Positions 1-7,510 are shown, counted from the first letter of the stretch. The stretch is DNA of 13,597 bases from Candidatus Woesearchaeota archaeon (GCA_014729145.1 WJKL01000081.1:1-13597); one strand, 5' to 3'. A program made the numbers and translations. The notes: generated from the sequence alone by a model not told the origin.

Positions 1-8
1 GATGAAAA

Positions 9-929
9 ATGGATTTTAATGATAAACTAAGACAAGCAACAGAAAAAACAGGAAGTATTGCGTGCATGGGATTGGATCCTGTGCTTGAGAATGTTCCTGC
101 AAAATATCCTCAATTTAAATTTAGAGTTGAGGCATTTATGGAGGATCTTTTTACTGAGATGAAAGATCAGAATGTTCTACCAGGGGCGTTCAAACCAAAT
201 CATGGATTTTATAGCAGACATGATGAACCAAGAAGGGGTCAATTTAGAGGATCCATGGCATTAGGAATTGTTATGAATATGATAAATGATTTTTTTCCAG
301 AAATTCCAATTATCTTAGATTATAAAAGAGGAGATATTGCAAAGTCTTCTGCAAACTATGCTCATGAAGGTTTTGTAGGGTGGGATGCAGATGCTGTAAC
401 TGTTGCTCCTTATATGGGAACTGATTCTGTTAGTCCTTTTGCTGAATTTTGTAATGAAGAGCAAGGAAAGGGAGTTTATGTTTTGAACAGAACTTCAAAT
501 AAAATTGGAGCTGCTGATTTCCAAAGCAGGATGGTTCTAGGAGATAACAATGAACAATTACATCTAGTTGTAGCTGATAAGATTGTTGAATGGGCTGAAC
601 TTTATCCTGGAGTTGGAGCTGTTGTTGGAGCTACTTCATTGGATGAGATGGCACAAATTACTGATGTTTATGCTGGCAAAGATATTCCTTTATTAATTCC
701 TGGAGTTGGTGGACAAGGTGGAAAAGCAGATGAAGTTATGGATGTTTTAGACACAGGCGGATATGAACAGGCTTTAGCAAGAATTAACAGTTCAAGCGGA
801 CTACTGCAGCCTTGGGCAAAAGATGAAGATCTTAAAGCAAAATTAGAAGGAAAAAGTAATAGTGAATATGCAAAAGTTTGTGTTGATAAACTTAATGTAT
901 TGAATGAAGAGATAGGATATAAATCATAA
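9..929 (+). CDS. pyrF: Orotidine 5'-phosphate decarboxylase (long, type 2)
   Basis: This 306-aa cytosolic enzyme would decarboxylate OMP to UMP, the last step of de novo UMP synthesis. The catalytic Asp-Lys-Asp cluster is visible as DYKRGD at residues 104-109 (D104, K106, D109). It is preceded by CMGLDP (19-24) and FKPNHGFY (61-68) and followed by the phosphate-binding LIPGVGGQGG (229-238). The FKPN..GFY signature and the length of about 300 residues fit the longer type 2 subfamily rather than the roughly 220-aa archaeal type. Only 8 bases precede the start, so its ribosome site cannot be judged; a TGA at 3-5 could be the end of an upstream operon gene. pyrD begins after a single base. Confidence 0.96.
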   Translation: MDFNDKLRQATEKTGSIACMGLDPVLENVPAKYPQFKFRVEAFMEDLFTEMKDQNVLPGAFKPNHGFYSRHDEPRRGQFRGSMALGIVMNMINDFFPEIPIILDYKRGDIAKSSANYAHEGFVGWDADAVTVAPYMGTDSVSPFAEFCNEEQGKGVYVLNRTSNKIGAADFQSRMVLGDNNEQLHLVVADKIVEWAELYPGVGAVVGATSLDEMAQITDVYAGKDIPLLIPGVGGQGGKADEVMDVLDTGGYEQALARINSSSGLLQPWAKDEDLKAKLEGKSNSEYAKVCVDKLNVLNEEIGYKS

Positions 930-930
930 A

Positions 931-1854
931 ATGAATACAGAAGTAAGTTTAGCAGGGATAGTGATGAAGAATCCTGTGATGACTGCTTCAGGAACTTGCG
1001 GTGCATATGGAAAAGAGATTTCTCAGTTTTATGACCCTGACAGGCTAGGAGCATTTGTTCCCAAAAGCGCTACTCTTTATCCAAGACAGGGAAACCCACC
1101 CCCAAGGGTGGTTGAGACTGCTTCTGGGATGATAAATTCTATAGGGCTTCAGAATGACGGCATTGATGCTTTTTTAAGAGAAGGTATTGAATATCTGAAC
1201 CAATATGATGTGCCTTTGATTGTAAATCTTTCTGAGAACAGTGTTGTTGATTTTGAAAAGGCAGCTGAAAAGCTTTCTGTTCCAAGAGTGTATGGATTGG
1301 AGATAAATGTTTCATGTCCAAATGTAGAGGGTGAAGGTATGCTGTTTGGAAAAGATCCAGAAGCGACATACACAATTGTAAAAGCTGTGAAAAATGCAAC
1401 AGACAAGCCTATAATAACAAAACTGACTCCAAATGTAAATGATATTGTTGAGATTGCACATGCTGCATATGATGCTGGAACAGATGCTTTATCAATGATA
1501 AACACAGTTGTAGGAATGGCTATCGATGCTGAGAAACAGCAGTCAAAGATACACGGCGGAGGAAGATACTGCGGAGGATTGTCAGGGCCTTGTGTAAAAC
1601 CTGTTGGAGTGTATAATGTTTACCAGGTCCACAAATCAGGTATAAATGTTCCTATAATAGGTATGGGTGGAATAACAAATGGAGAAGATGCTGTTGAATA
1701 TATGCTAGCAGGAGCATCAGCTGTAAGTGTTGGGACTGGAAACTTTACTGATCCTTACACCCCAATAAATGTTATTGAAGGAATTGAAGATTATATGAAA
1801 AGGCATGAAATAGACGATGTAAATAAGATTATCGGAGGATTGAAAGATTTATGA
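931..1854 (+). CDS. pyrD: Dihydroorotate dehydrogenase, class 1B catalytic subunit
   Basis: This 307-aa FMN enzyme oxidises dihydroorotate to orotate. It shows PKSATL (44-49, with the substrate/FMN lysine K45), MINSIGLQN (67-75), and INVSCPN (125-131) whose Cys129 is the catalytic base typical of soluble class 1 enzymes (class 2 has Ser). The FMN phosphate region follows with GGLSGP (215-220), IGMGGI (243-248) and VSVGTG (265-270). Length and motifs fit class 1B (PyrDB), which normally works with the FAD/[2Fe-2S] subunit PyrK and uses NAD. No pyrK is seen here; it could lie upstream of the window. The gene starts 1 bp after pyrF and its TGA overlaps the pyrC ATG by 4 bases (ATGA), implying translational coupling. 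Confidence 0.96.
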   Translation: MNTEVSLAGIVMKNPVMTASGTCGAYGKEISQFYDPDRLGAFVPKSATLYPRQGNPPPRVVETASGMINSIGLQNDGIDAFLREGIEYLNQYDVPLIVNLSENSVVDFEKAAEKLSVPRVYGLEINVSCPNVEGEGMLFGKDPEATYTIVKAVKNATDKPIITKLTPNVNDIVEIAHAAYDAGTDALSMINTVVGMAIDAEKQQSKIHGGGRYCGGLSGPCVKPVGVYNVYQVHKSGINVPIIGMGGITNGEDAVEYMLAGASAVSVGTGNFTDPYTPINVIEGIEDYMKRHEIDDVNKIIGGLKDL

Positions 1855-2903
1855 TAGATCCACATTGTCATTTAAGAGACTGGAATCAAAGTCATAAAGA
1901 GACACTAGAGCATGGATTTGATATTGCTTATCGTGCTGGATTAGATGGTGTTTTTGAAATGCCCAATACAGACCCTGCACTAACTTCTGAAGAGACACTG
2001 ATTAAAAGGATTGAAGATGCTGATGCTGCTATTGGTAATCTTCCTTTGTTTCATGGAATATATGCAGGGATTACTGCTGATGAAAAACAGATAGAAGAAG
2101 TTGTGAACGCATGGAATATTTATTTTCCAAGAGTCATAGGATTAAAGATGTTTGCAGGGCAGTCAACAGGAAATATGGGGCTTGTTGATGATACTGAGAG
2201 TTCAGGGGAGCAGAAACAAATGTTAGTATACAAAACTCTTGCAGAACTTGGTTATAAAGGTGTATTGGCTGTGCATTGTGAAAAGGAAAATCTTATGAAA
2301 AAGGAAGTTTGGAATCCAGAACAGCCATATACTCATTGTGAAGCCAGGCCTCCTCAGGCTGAAGTTGAATCCATATTAAATCAAATAGAATTTGCTGAAA
2401 AAGCAGGATATAAAGGGACACTCCACATATGCCATATATCTGACCAAAGCTCTATAAGCAAAGTTGCTAGAGCAAAAGAAAGGGTTGATTTTCAGATAAC
2501 TTCAGGAGTTACACCACACCACTGTATGCTTTATGACAGCATGATGGATGGAGAGAATGGTCTTTATCTTAAGATGAACCCTCCATTAAGAACACAGAAA
2601 TCTATGATTTCTATGATGATGGGCCTTAAAGGGGGCGTTATAGACTGGATCGAGACAGACCATGCACCACATACAAAAGATGATAAGTTAAATAGGTACT
2701 CTTCTGGTATTCCTGGTTTTGCATTTTATCCTCATTTTATAAAAAAGTTAAGAGAGAACTGCACATCTGAAACAAGGATAAACCAGATTACCCATGACAA
2801 GATATGTGATATTTTTAATTTTGGCATACCTAATTCCCACAGAGATCCTGACTATGATCTTTTCAAAGAATATGAGTTCAATGCATTTGAGAAAGTTTTA
2901 TAA
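1851..2903 (+). CDS. pyrC: Dihydroorotase
   Basis: This 350-aa zinc amidohydrolase would cyclise carbamoyl-aspartate to dihydroorotate. It opens with the metal motif DPHCHLRDW (3-11, H5 and H7). Lys99 in GLKMFAG is the likely carboxylated metal-bridging lysine. H142 (AVHCEKE) and H195 (HICHIS) are the further metal ligands, and D270 in TDHAPH (269-274) is the catalytic aspartate. At 350 residues it is as short as the compact PyrC type and lacks the usual C-terminal strand that packs onto the barrel in longer enzymes. The start overlaps the pyrD stop. GGAGG at 1834-1838, 12 bases upstream, can act as ribosome site inside pyrD. With pyrF and pyrD it supplies three of the six UMP steps. Confidence 0.94.
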   Translation: MIDPHCHLRDWNQSHKETLEHGFDIAYRAGLDGVFEMPNTDPALTSEETLIKRIEDADAAIGNLPLFHGIYAGITADEKQIEEVVNAWNIYFPRVIGLKMFAGQSTGNMGLVDDTESSGEQKQMLVYKTLAELGYKGVLAVHCEKENLMKKEVWNPEQPYTHCEARPPQAEVESILNQIEFAEKAGYKGTLHICHISDQSSISKVARAKERVDFQITSGVTPHHCMLYDSMMDGENGLYLKMNPPLRTQKSMISMMMGLKGGVIDWIETDHAPHTKDDKLNRYSSGIPGFAFYPHFIKKLRENCTSETRINQITHDKICDIFNFGIPNSHRDPDYDLFKEYEFNAFEKVL

Positions 2904-2926
2904 GGATATTGCTTTGCTTTAATTCT

Positions 2927-4258
2927 ATGAGAGACACTACTGACGGCAGCATCATGAAGAATATTCTTCATCTTTCATGGCCGACTATGATAGCGATGCT
3001 TCTTCATGTTGGTTTTAATATTGTTGATGCAATTTTTGTGGGAAGGATAGGGCCGAAGGCGATTGCTGCGGTTTCTATTGTGTTTCCTGTTGTGTTTTTG
3101 ATGTTTTCATTGGGAGTTGGTATTGGAATCGGAGCTGCTTCTTTGATTGCAAGATATATCGGCGCAAAAAAAGTAAAGGAAGCAAATAATGCTGCAGAAC
3201 ATTCTTTTATTATAGCAATTGCTGTTTCAGTTTTATTTACAATATTTGGACTGTTATTTGCCAAAGAGATGTTTATGTTAATAGGTGCAAAACCAGATGT
3301 GGTAGATTTAGCAGTAAAGTACAGCAGATGGATATTTGGATTTAATATTTTTATGTTTCTTGGAATGATATCAAACAATGTTCTTAGAGGACTTGGAAAT
3401 ATGAAACTTCCTATGATAGGGATGGTTACCGGAACTTTGCTTAATATCATCTTAGATCCTCTGCTTATATTTGGAATCGGGTTTTTTCCTGCTTTAGGTG
3501 TTGAAGGAGCAGCTATTGCCACTGTAGTCAGCAGATTTTCTTCTGCTGTGCTGATGCTTGGATTTATATTCAGTTCAAAAACTGCAATAAGTATCAAACC
3601 AAGAGATTTTATTTTCAAGCCTATTTTTATTAAAGAAATATTAAGAGTAGGAATTCCAGCTTCTTTGTATAGAAGTATAATGAGCTTTACAATGCTTGCC
3701 TTTACAAAGATAGTTTCATATTTTGGAAGTGTTGCTATTGCTGCTTATGGTGTTGGTTTTAGGATACAAAGCGTGGTTGTACTGCCAGTAATTGCGATTG
3801 CAACTGCAGTAATCACCATAGTTGGCCAGAATGTAGGGGCTAAGAATTTTAAAAGAGCAGAGAAAACAGTATGGATTTCTGTGAAGATATCTGCATTTTT
3901 TGTTTTTTTAATCTCTTTGATATTGTTTTCTTTTCCAAAGCTGATTTATGGTGTTTTTACAAATGATCCTCAGCTGATTAGATATGGAATCGGTTTTCTT
4001 AGGATTATGAGTTTTTCTTATATTTTTATGACTGTTTCGATAATCATCGGAGGAGCATTTCAGGGAGCAGGTCATGCTATGCCTACATTGGTTGTTAATA
4101 TGATAAGATCTTTTATTTTTGGGATACCTCTTGCTTTGTTTTTTGCTTTTATATTGGGATGGGGATTAAACGGTGTTTGGGTTGGAATAGCACTTGCTGC
4201 AATCATATCTTCATTTATCTCTATATTCTGGTTTAAGAAAGGAAGTTGGAAAAGATGA
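2927..4258 (+). CDS. MATE-family multidrug/metabolite exporter
   Basis: This is a 443-aa integral membrane protein with about twelve hydrophobic helices in two six-helix bundles, as in the MATE (NorM/DinF) cation-coupled antiporters. The first bundle carries the family signature, with P19 in LSWPT, then D34 in NIVDAIFVGRIG (31-42) and GIGAASLIARYIGAKK soon after. The second bundle repeats the pattern (RVGIPASLYRS, then AYGVGFRIQS and GQNVGAKN). An in-frame TTG at 2909 would add six residues. I prefer ATG 2927 because MRDTTDGSIMKNIL matches the usual MATE N-terminus. It starts 23 bp after pyrC and is probably cotranscribed, but the transported substrate cannot be read from sequence. Confidence 0.93.
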   Translation: MRDTTDGSIMKNILHLSWPTMIAMLLHVGFNIVDAIFVGRIGPKAIAAVSIVFPVVFLMFSLGVGIGIGAASLIARYIGAKKVKEANNAAEHSFIIAIAVSVLFTIFGLLFAKEMFMLIGAKPDVVDLAVKYSRWIFGFNIFMFLGMISNNVLRGLGNMKLPMIGMVTGTLLNIILDPLLIFGIGFFPALGVEGAAIATVVSRFSSAVLMLGFIFSSKTAISIKPRDFIFKPIFIKEILRVGIPASLYRSIMSFTMLAFTKIVSYFGSVAIAAYGVGFRIQSVVVLPVIAIATAVITIVGQNVGAKNFKRAEKTVWISVKISAFFVFLISLILFSFPKLIYGVFTNDPQLIRYGIGFLRIMSFSYIFMTVSIIIGGAFQGAGHAMPTLVVNMIRSFIFGIPLALFFAFILGWGLNGVWVGIALAAIISSFISIFWFKKGSWKR

Positions 4259-4283
4259 CGAGATTAAAAGCTTCTGTGCAAAC

Positions 4284-4292
4284 TTTTAAATA
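4284..4292 (+). promoter_or_regulatory. Archaeal TATA box for the methyltransferase-kinase gene
   Basis: TTTTAAATA is centred about 27 bp before ATG 4315, the usual archaeal distance from TATA to transcription start. The mRNA would therefore begin at or next to the start codon (leaderless). No Shine-Dalgarno sequence precedes the gene, which agrees. Confidence 0.6.
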
Positions 4293-4314
4293 GTCAGTTC
4301 TTATTTTTATTTAT

Positions 4315-5547
4315 ATGATATACGAGCCAAGAGAGGATACATATCTGATATTAAAGGAGATTAAGGCTTATGCTAGAGGAAATGTTCTGGATATGGGGAC
4401 TGGAACAGGGATACTGGCTGCTGCAGCTTCAAAGACAGCTGATTTTGTTATTGGAACTGATATCAATGAAGAAGCATTGGATTATGCAAGAAAAGCAGCA
4501 AAGATAAAAGAGATAAAAAATATCGAATATATCAGGTCTGACCTTTTTTCTTATTTCAGGAGAAACTCTATGAAGTTTGACCTGATAATATTTAATCCAC
4601 CATATCTTCCTGAAGATAAAAGAGAGCCTGCTGACAGTGCAGAAGCAACAACAGGAGGGAAAAAAGGATATGAAGTGATTGAAAGGTTTTTTTCTGAAGC
4701 AAACAGATATTTAACACCTTTTGGAAAGATATTGATCGTTTTTTCAACATTGACTGGAAAAGACAAGATACATTCTATACTTGAAGAATATGGTTTTAAC
4801 TATCAGAAGCTTTCTGAGAAAGAGATATTTCAGGAAACTCTTTTTGTATATATTGCTGAGAAAAAAGACCTGATAAGGTCTTTGGAAGCAAATGGGGTTG
4901 AGAGAGCTAAAAGACTGACAAAAGGAAGAAGGGGAGAGATATTTACAGGAAGGATGGGCTCAAAAAAGGTGGCAGTAAAGAAGCAGAGAGAAGATATTGA
5001 AGCAGCTGGGAGGATAAAGAATGAAGCAAGATGGCTAAAGGTATTGAACAGAAAAGGGATAGGTCCTAAGTTTTTATTTACCGAGGATGAATATTTTGTT
5101 TATGAGTTTGTTGAAGGAGATTTTCTGCCTGATTTTCTGGAGAAAACAAAAGGAAAGAGAAAGATAAAGAATATTCTGAAAGATGTTTTTAGACAGTGTT
5201 TTAAATTAGATAAAATGGGCGTTAATAAGGAAGAGATGCACAATCCTTTCAAGCATGTTATTGTAAAGGATGAAAAGCCTGTTATGATAGATTCAAGTTC
5301 GTCAAAGACGAACAGAATCTCCAAAACCCCTAAAGTCGTTTTGATAGATTTTGAAAGGACCCATGCAACAGAAAAACCAAAGAATGTAACCCAGTTCTGC
5401 CAGTATGTTTCCTCTAAAAAAGTCCTTAAGATGTTAGAAGACAATAATTTCAAATACAACAGAAGCCAGATAAGCTCTGCTGCAAAAAGATACAAGAAGA
5501 ATATGAGTGAAAAGAATTTTAAGAAGATCCTAAAGTTGCTGAAATGA
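4315..5547 (+). CDS. Mtq2/HemK2-like methyltransferase fused to COG2112-type protein kinase
   Basis: This is a 410-aa two-domain protein. Residues 1-182 form a SAM-dependent methyltransferase: EPREDTYL (4-11), SAM motif VLDMGTGTG (24-32), acidic D49, and catalytic NPPY (94-97). These are hallmarks of the Mtq2/HemK2 family, which methylates the Gln of the GGQ loop in release factor aRF1. Residues about 184-410 resemble the archaeal predicted Ser/Thr kinases of COG2112: GRRGEIFTG (204-212), the Lys of VAVKK (219-223), E237, YEFVEGDFLP (263-272), MHNPFKHVIV (308-317), the metal-binding DFER (345-348) and NVTQFCQY (357-364). A 19-residue stretch rich in Ser/Lys/Thr (327-345) separates two near-identical (V)(M/L)ID segments just before DFER and looks inserted. 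Whether the kinase half is active is unclear. The fusion suggests a translation-termination role, which is an inference. Confidence 0.85.
   Translation: MIYEPREDTYLILKEIKAYARGNVLDMGTGTGILAAAASKTADFVIGTDINEEALDYARKAAKIKEIKNIEYIRSDLFSYFRRNSMKFDLIIFNPPYLPEDKREPADSAEATTGGKKGYEVIERFFSEANRYLTPFGKILIVFSTLTGKDKIHSILEEYGFNYQKLSEKEIFQETLFVYIAEKKDLIRSLEANGVERAKRLTKGRRGEIFTGRMGSKKVAVKKQREDIEAAGRIKNEARWLKVLNRKGIGPKFLFTEDEYFVYEFVEGDFLPDFLEKTKGKRKIKNILKDVFRQCFKLDKMGVNKEEMHNPFKHVIVKDEKPVMIDSSSSKTNRISKTPKVVLIDFERTHATEKPKNVTQFCQYVSSKKVLKMLEDNNFKYNRSQISSAAKRYKKNMSEKNFKKILKLLK
5281..5350 (+). repeat. In-frame 57-bp insertion with perfect hairpin and flanking near-direct repeats
   Basis: GTTATGATAGATT (5281-5293) recurs as GTTTTGATAGATT (5338-5350), 12 of 13 identical and exactly 57 bp (19 codons) apart. 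Between them lies a perfect 7-bp hairpin, GTTCGTC-AAA-GACGAAC (5297-5313). Removing one repeat plus the spacer restores KPVMIDFERTH, the expected uninterrupted kinase motif. The arrangement resembles a small palindromic element inserted in frame with target duplication. No second copy of the hairpin was found in this window. Confidence 0.65.
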
Positions 5548-5557
5548 TTTAGAAAAG

Positions 5558-5565
5558 TTTAAATA
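5558..5565 (+). promoter_or_regulatory. Archaeal TATA box for the two-microprotein transcript
   Basis: TTTAAATA follows a purine-rich BRE-like AGAAAAG. It lies 11 bp after the kinase-fusion stop codon. Transcription would start near 5585-5590, leaving a leader of roughly 85 nt before ATG 5673, unlike the leaderless genes around it. Confidence 0.6.
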
Positions 5566-5585
5566 CTTAATCAACTATAATCTTT

Positions 5586-5672
5586 TATCTAATTCTCTAG
5601 TGAAAGATTTAAGATAGTTTTACCCATTATATTGGAGAGCAATGCTCTTACTTTATTTACGAGGTGTAAATA
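5586..5672 (+). promoter_or_regulatory. Leader with small hairpin ahead of the poly-lysine peptide
   Basis: This is the predicted 5' untranslated leader. It holds a hairpin AGAGC-AAT-GCTCT (5636-5648, extendable by a G-U pair) and ends in the Shine-Dalgarno-like GAGGTG (5661-5666), six bases before ATG 5673. I recognise no known riboswitch or tRNA-like fold in it. A leader of this length in front of a 14-codon ORF hints at translational control or at an RNA with its own function. Confidence 0.35.
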
Positions 5673-5717
5673 ATGGCAAAAAAGAAAAAAGCTGCTGCTA
5701 AAAAGAAAAAGAAATAA
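5673..5717 (+). CDS. 14-residue poly-lysine microprotein
   Basis: The ORF encodes MAKKKKAAAKKKKK, with nine lysines in 14 residues. It is supported by a good Shine-Dalgarno site (GAGGTG, 5661-5666, spacer 6), an upstream TATA box, and a second ORF with an even stronger site directly after it. The peptide is too short for homology-based naming. Its charge would suit binding to nucleic acid, ribosomes or the acidic partner encoded next. It could instead be a regulatory leader peptide whose translation affects the next ORF. Translation itself is inferred from the signals, not shown. Confidence 0.55.
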   Translation: MAKKKKAAAKKKKK

Positions 5718-5732
5718 GCTGGAGGTTTTAAA

Positions 5733-5816
5733 ATGGAAGGAGTTGAATATCCAGAATATGATGAAGAAATGGATGATGACAATGGCTGGGATTATGATGG
5801 GGACGACGACGATTAG
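5733..5816 (+). CDS. 27-residue highly acidic microprotein
   Basis: This ORF has 15 Asp/Glu and no Lys or Arg in 27 residues. It begins MEGVEYPEYDEEMDDD and ends in a run of four aspartates, with one Trp and three Tyr. The ribosome site GGAGGT (5721-5726) lies six bases before the ATG and is among the strongest in the window. The ORF starts 15 bp after the stop of the poly-lysine peptide, so the two form a bicistron of opposite charge. I recognise no family; an acidic nucleic-acid mimic or a charge partner of the preceding peptide are possibilities only. Confidence 0.55.
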   Translation: MEGVEYPEYDEEMDDDNGWDYDGDDDD

Positions 5817-5840
5817 AAAATATTTTTATTTATTTTTTCC
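5817..5840 (+). terminator. T-rich archaeal terminator after the microprotein pair
   Basis: Immediately after the TAG at 5814-5816 the plus strand carries T-runs (ATTTTTATTTATTTTTTCC) with no strong stem, the usual look of an archaeal U-tract terminator. Confidence 0.5.
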
Positions 5841-5846
5841 ATATTA

Positions 5847-5855
5847 TTTATAAAT
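5847..5855 (+). promoter_or_regulatory. TATA box for the 145-aa unknown gene and alkyltransferase
   Basis: TTTATAAAT is centred about 28 bp upstream of ATG 5879. No ribosome site is present, so the transcript is probably leaderless. It would also serve the overlapping alkyltransferase gene. Confidence 0.55.
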
Positions 5856-5878
5856 GAAGAACCATTTGCTTTTCAACT

Positions 5879-6316
5879 ATGTCAATAAATCCGCTTAATT
5901 ATCTTAGGGAAGCAGTAATTAAATCCTATGGAGATGAAATTTTTTCTGAATTGTTTTTAGACCCTAAAAAATTAGACAGAACAAAGAGATCAAGATTAAA
6001 AAGCCATCTTGAAGATCTGCTGCACAAGATAAAGATAAGATCATTTCATTTTCCTGATGAGAATTACCCTATAGAAAGAAAAATAATGAAAAACAGAGAT
6101 CCTGATGATATATCTTCAGGTTATGTTGAGGGTGTGACAAAGATAGGGGTCTATAATGCTTTTGAACAATATGTAGATGCATTTATCGAATGGCTTGACA
6201 AAGGAAAAGCAAGGCTCGGGGGAAGGAATTTTGAACCTGAAAATCCATTGACTAATTTTTATCCAACACCAAGAAGAGATGAGATTCCAAGAAAAAGTTT
6301 TGAATCTTTGCAGTAA
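5879..6316 (+). CDS. Conserved-looking hypothetical protein, 145 aa
   Basis: I do not recognise this protein. It is soluble, charged and largely helical, beginning MSINPLNYLREAV. The middle (about residues 45-72) is rich in Lys/Arg/His, and a mixed segment around 75-110 reads DPDDISSGYVEGVTKIGVYN then FEQYVDAFIEWLDKG. The last 30 residues are Pro/Arg-rich and probably extended. There is no signal peptide, membrane helix or Cys cluster. Its last 38 bases overlap the start of the alkyltransferase gene in another frame, so the two are cotranscribed and translation of the second may depend on the first. That coupling is the only functional hint. Confidence 0.75.
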   Translation: MSINPLNYLREAVIKSYGDEIFSELFLDPKKLDRTKRSRLKSHLEDLLHKIKIRSFHFPDENYPIERKIMKNRDPDDISSGYVEGVTKIGVYNAFEQYVDAFIEWLDKGKARLGGRNFEPENPLTNFYPTPRRDEIPRKSFESLQ

Positions 6317-6581
6317 GATTCCTAAAGGAAAAGTAACAACATATAAAGAGATAGGGAAAGCCTTAGGAAAGAAGGGGCAGGTATACAGGGCAGTTGGAAG
6401 GGCTTTGTATGACAATAAATTTCCTGTTAAGATACCATGCCACAGAGTAGTCTGTTCTGATGGAAGTGTTGGAGGATATTCAAGAGGCATCAGGAAAAAG
6501 ATCAGGCTTCTTAGAAAAGAGGGTGTGGAGATAGATAAGGATAAAATAAAAAATTTTAAGAAAAAATTATTCAGGTTTTAG
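6279..6581 (+). CDS. Minimal O6-alkylguanine-DNA alkyltransferase (catalytic domain only)
   Basis: This 100-aa protein corresponds to the C-terminal DNA-binding and active-site domain of Ogt/MGMT-type repair proteins. Seen are IPKGKVTTYKEIG (14-26), the helix with the arginine finger YRAVGRAL (36-43, R41), the active-site PCHRV (53-57, acceptor Cys54) and GGYSRGI (65-71), then the LLRKEGVEID tail. The N-terminal ribonuclease H-like domain found in full-length proteins (about 160-180 aa) is absent. Because Cys is present it is predicted to be a real suicide methyltransferase and not a Trp/Ala-type alkyltransferase-like protein. The start at 6279 gives the usual F..KVL N-terminus and overlaps the upstream gene by 38 bp. 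Its stop lies 2 bp from the convergent TFB gene. Confidence 0.9.
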   Translation: MRFQEKVLNLCSKIPKGKVTTYKEIGKALGKKGQVYRAVGRALYDNKFPVKIPCHRVVCSDGSVGGYSRGIRKKIRLLRKEGVEIDKDKIKNFKKKLFRF

Positions 6582-6583
6582 GA

Positions 6584-7510
6584 TTATTTTTTCTTTTTTT
6601 TCTTGACTTTCTTGACTTCTTTTTCGAGATTAAGCTTTTCAAGAAGCTCCTTGTACCTGTTTCTGATAGTAACTTCTGTGACTCCTGCTACGTCTGCAAC
6701 CTCTCTCTGCGTTCTTTTTTCATTGTTGATCAAGGCTGAGACATACAAAGCTGCTGCTGCTATTCCTGTCGGGCCCCTTCCTGATGTTAATTCTTCTTTT
6801 TGGGCTGCTTCAAGTATCTCTATTGATTTTGACTGAGCTTCTGCTGAAAGCTTTAATGCAGATGCAAACCTTGCAATATAGTCTGCAGGATTTGAAGGCA
6901 GGATATTGATGCCAAGCTCCCTTGTTACAAACCTATATGTTCTTCCTATCTCTTTTTTTTCTATCCCTGATGCTTCTGAAAGCTCATCCAATGTTCTGGG
7001 AACATCATGGCGCCTGCATGCTGCATATAATGCACCTGAGACAACAGATTCCATAGATCTTCCCCTTACAAGGCCTCTTTGAACTGCAAGTGTGTAGATT
7101 CTTGCTGCCTCTTCTTCAACTGATGCAGGAAGCTTTAGAAAAGAAGATACTCTTTTCAGCTCTGACAATGCTAGTTTAAGGTTTCTTTCAATCGCAGTTG
7201 AGATTCTTGACTGCCATTTTCTTAATCTAAAGAACTTGTTTCTGCTTTTTGACTTTAATTTGAACAGGTCTCCTGTTCTTCCGACTTCTGTTCCAAGACC
7301 TTGGTCATATTGTGTATAGGTCATAGGAGCTCCTGCTCTTCTTTTTTTTGCTCCTGACTCTGGATCAAATTCACGCCATTCCTGGCCAAAATCCACCATC
7401 TTGTCTTCAATCACTAAACCGCAGTCTTTACAGATGACCTCTCCTTTTTCTCTGTTCCAGAATAAGTTTATGCTAGTACATTCAGGACATTTTTTAATCA
7501 ATTCAGGCAT
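6584..7510 (-). CDS. tfb: Transcription initiation factor B (archaeal TFIIB)
   Basis: This 308-aa general transcription factor bridges TBP at the TATA box and RNA polymerase. The N-terminal zinc ribbon has C8-x2-C11 and C27-x2-C30. The B-reader/linker follows (EWREFDPESG, 44-53, then GAPMTYTQYDQGLGTEV, 60-76). Two cyclin-like repeats span about 108-200 and 205-295, and the second ends in the BRE-reading helix-turn-helix RTQREVADVAGVTEVTIRNRY (266-286). The C-terminus is a lysine tail (KKVKKKKKK). It is full length and convergent with the alkyltransferase gene. A minus-strand TATA lies near 7573-7583, and a run of seven G (7517-7523) sits seven bases before the start codon in place of a normal ribosome site. 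Confidence 0.96.
   Translation of the reverse strand: MPELIKKCPECTSINLFWNREKGEVICKDCGLVIEDKMVDFGQEWREFDPESGAKKRRAGAPMTYTQYDQGLGTEVGRTGDLFKLKSKSRNKFFRLRKWQSRISTAIERNLKLALSELKRVSSFLKLPASVEEEAARIYTLAVQRGLVRGRSMESVVSGALYAACRRHDVPRTLDELSEASGIEKKEIGRTYRFVTRELGINILPSNPADYIARFASALKLSAEAQSKSIEILEAAQKEELTSGRGPTGIAAAALYVSALINNEKRTQREVADVAGVTEVTIRNRYKELLEKLNLEKEVKKVKKKKKK

Noticed and set aside
2909..2926. TTG start adding six residues to the MATE transporter
   Set aside because: ATG at 2927 gives the family-typical N-terminus. The extra residues (LCFNS) match nothing expected.
3004..3618. Long minus-strand frame inside the MATE gene
   Set aside because: It is a shadow of the hydrophobic coding sequence on the other strand, with low-complexity Ile/Pro composition and no promoter or ribosome site.
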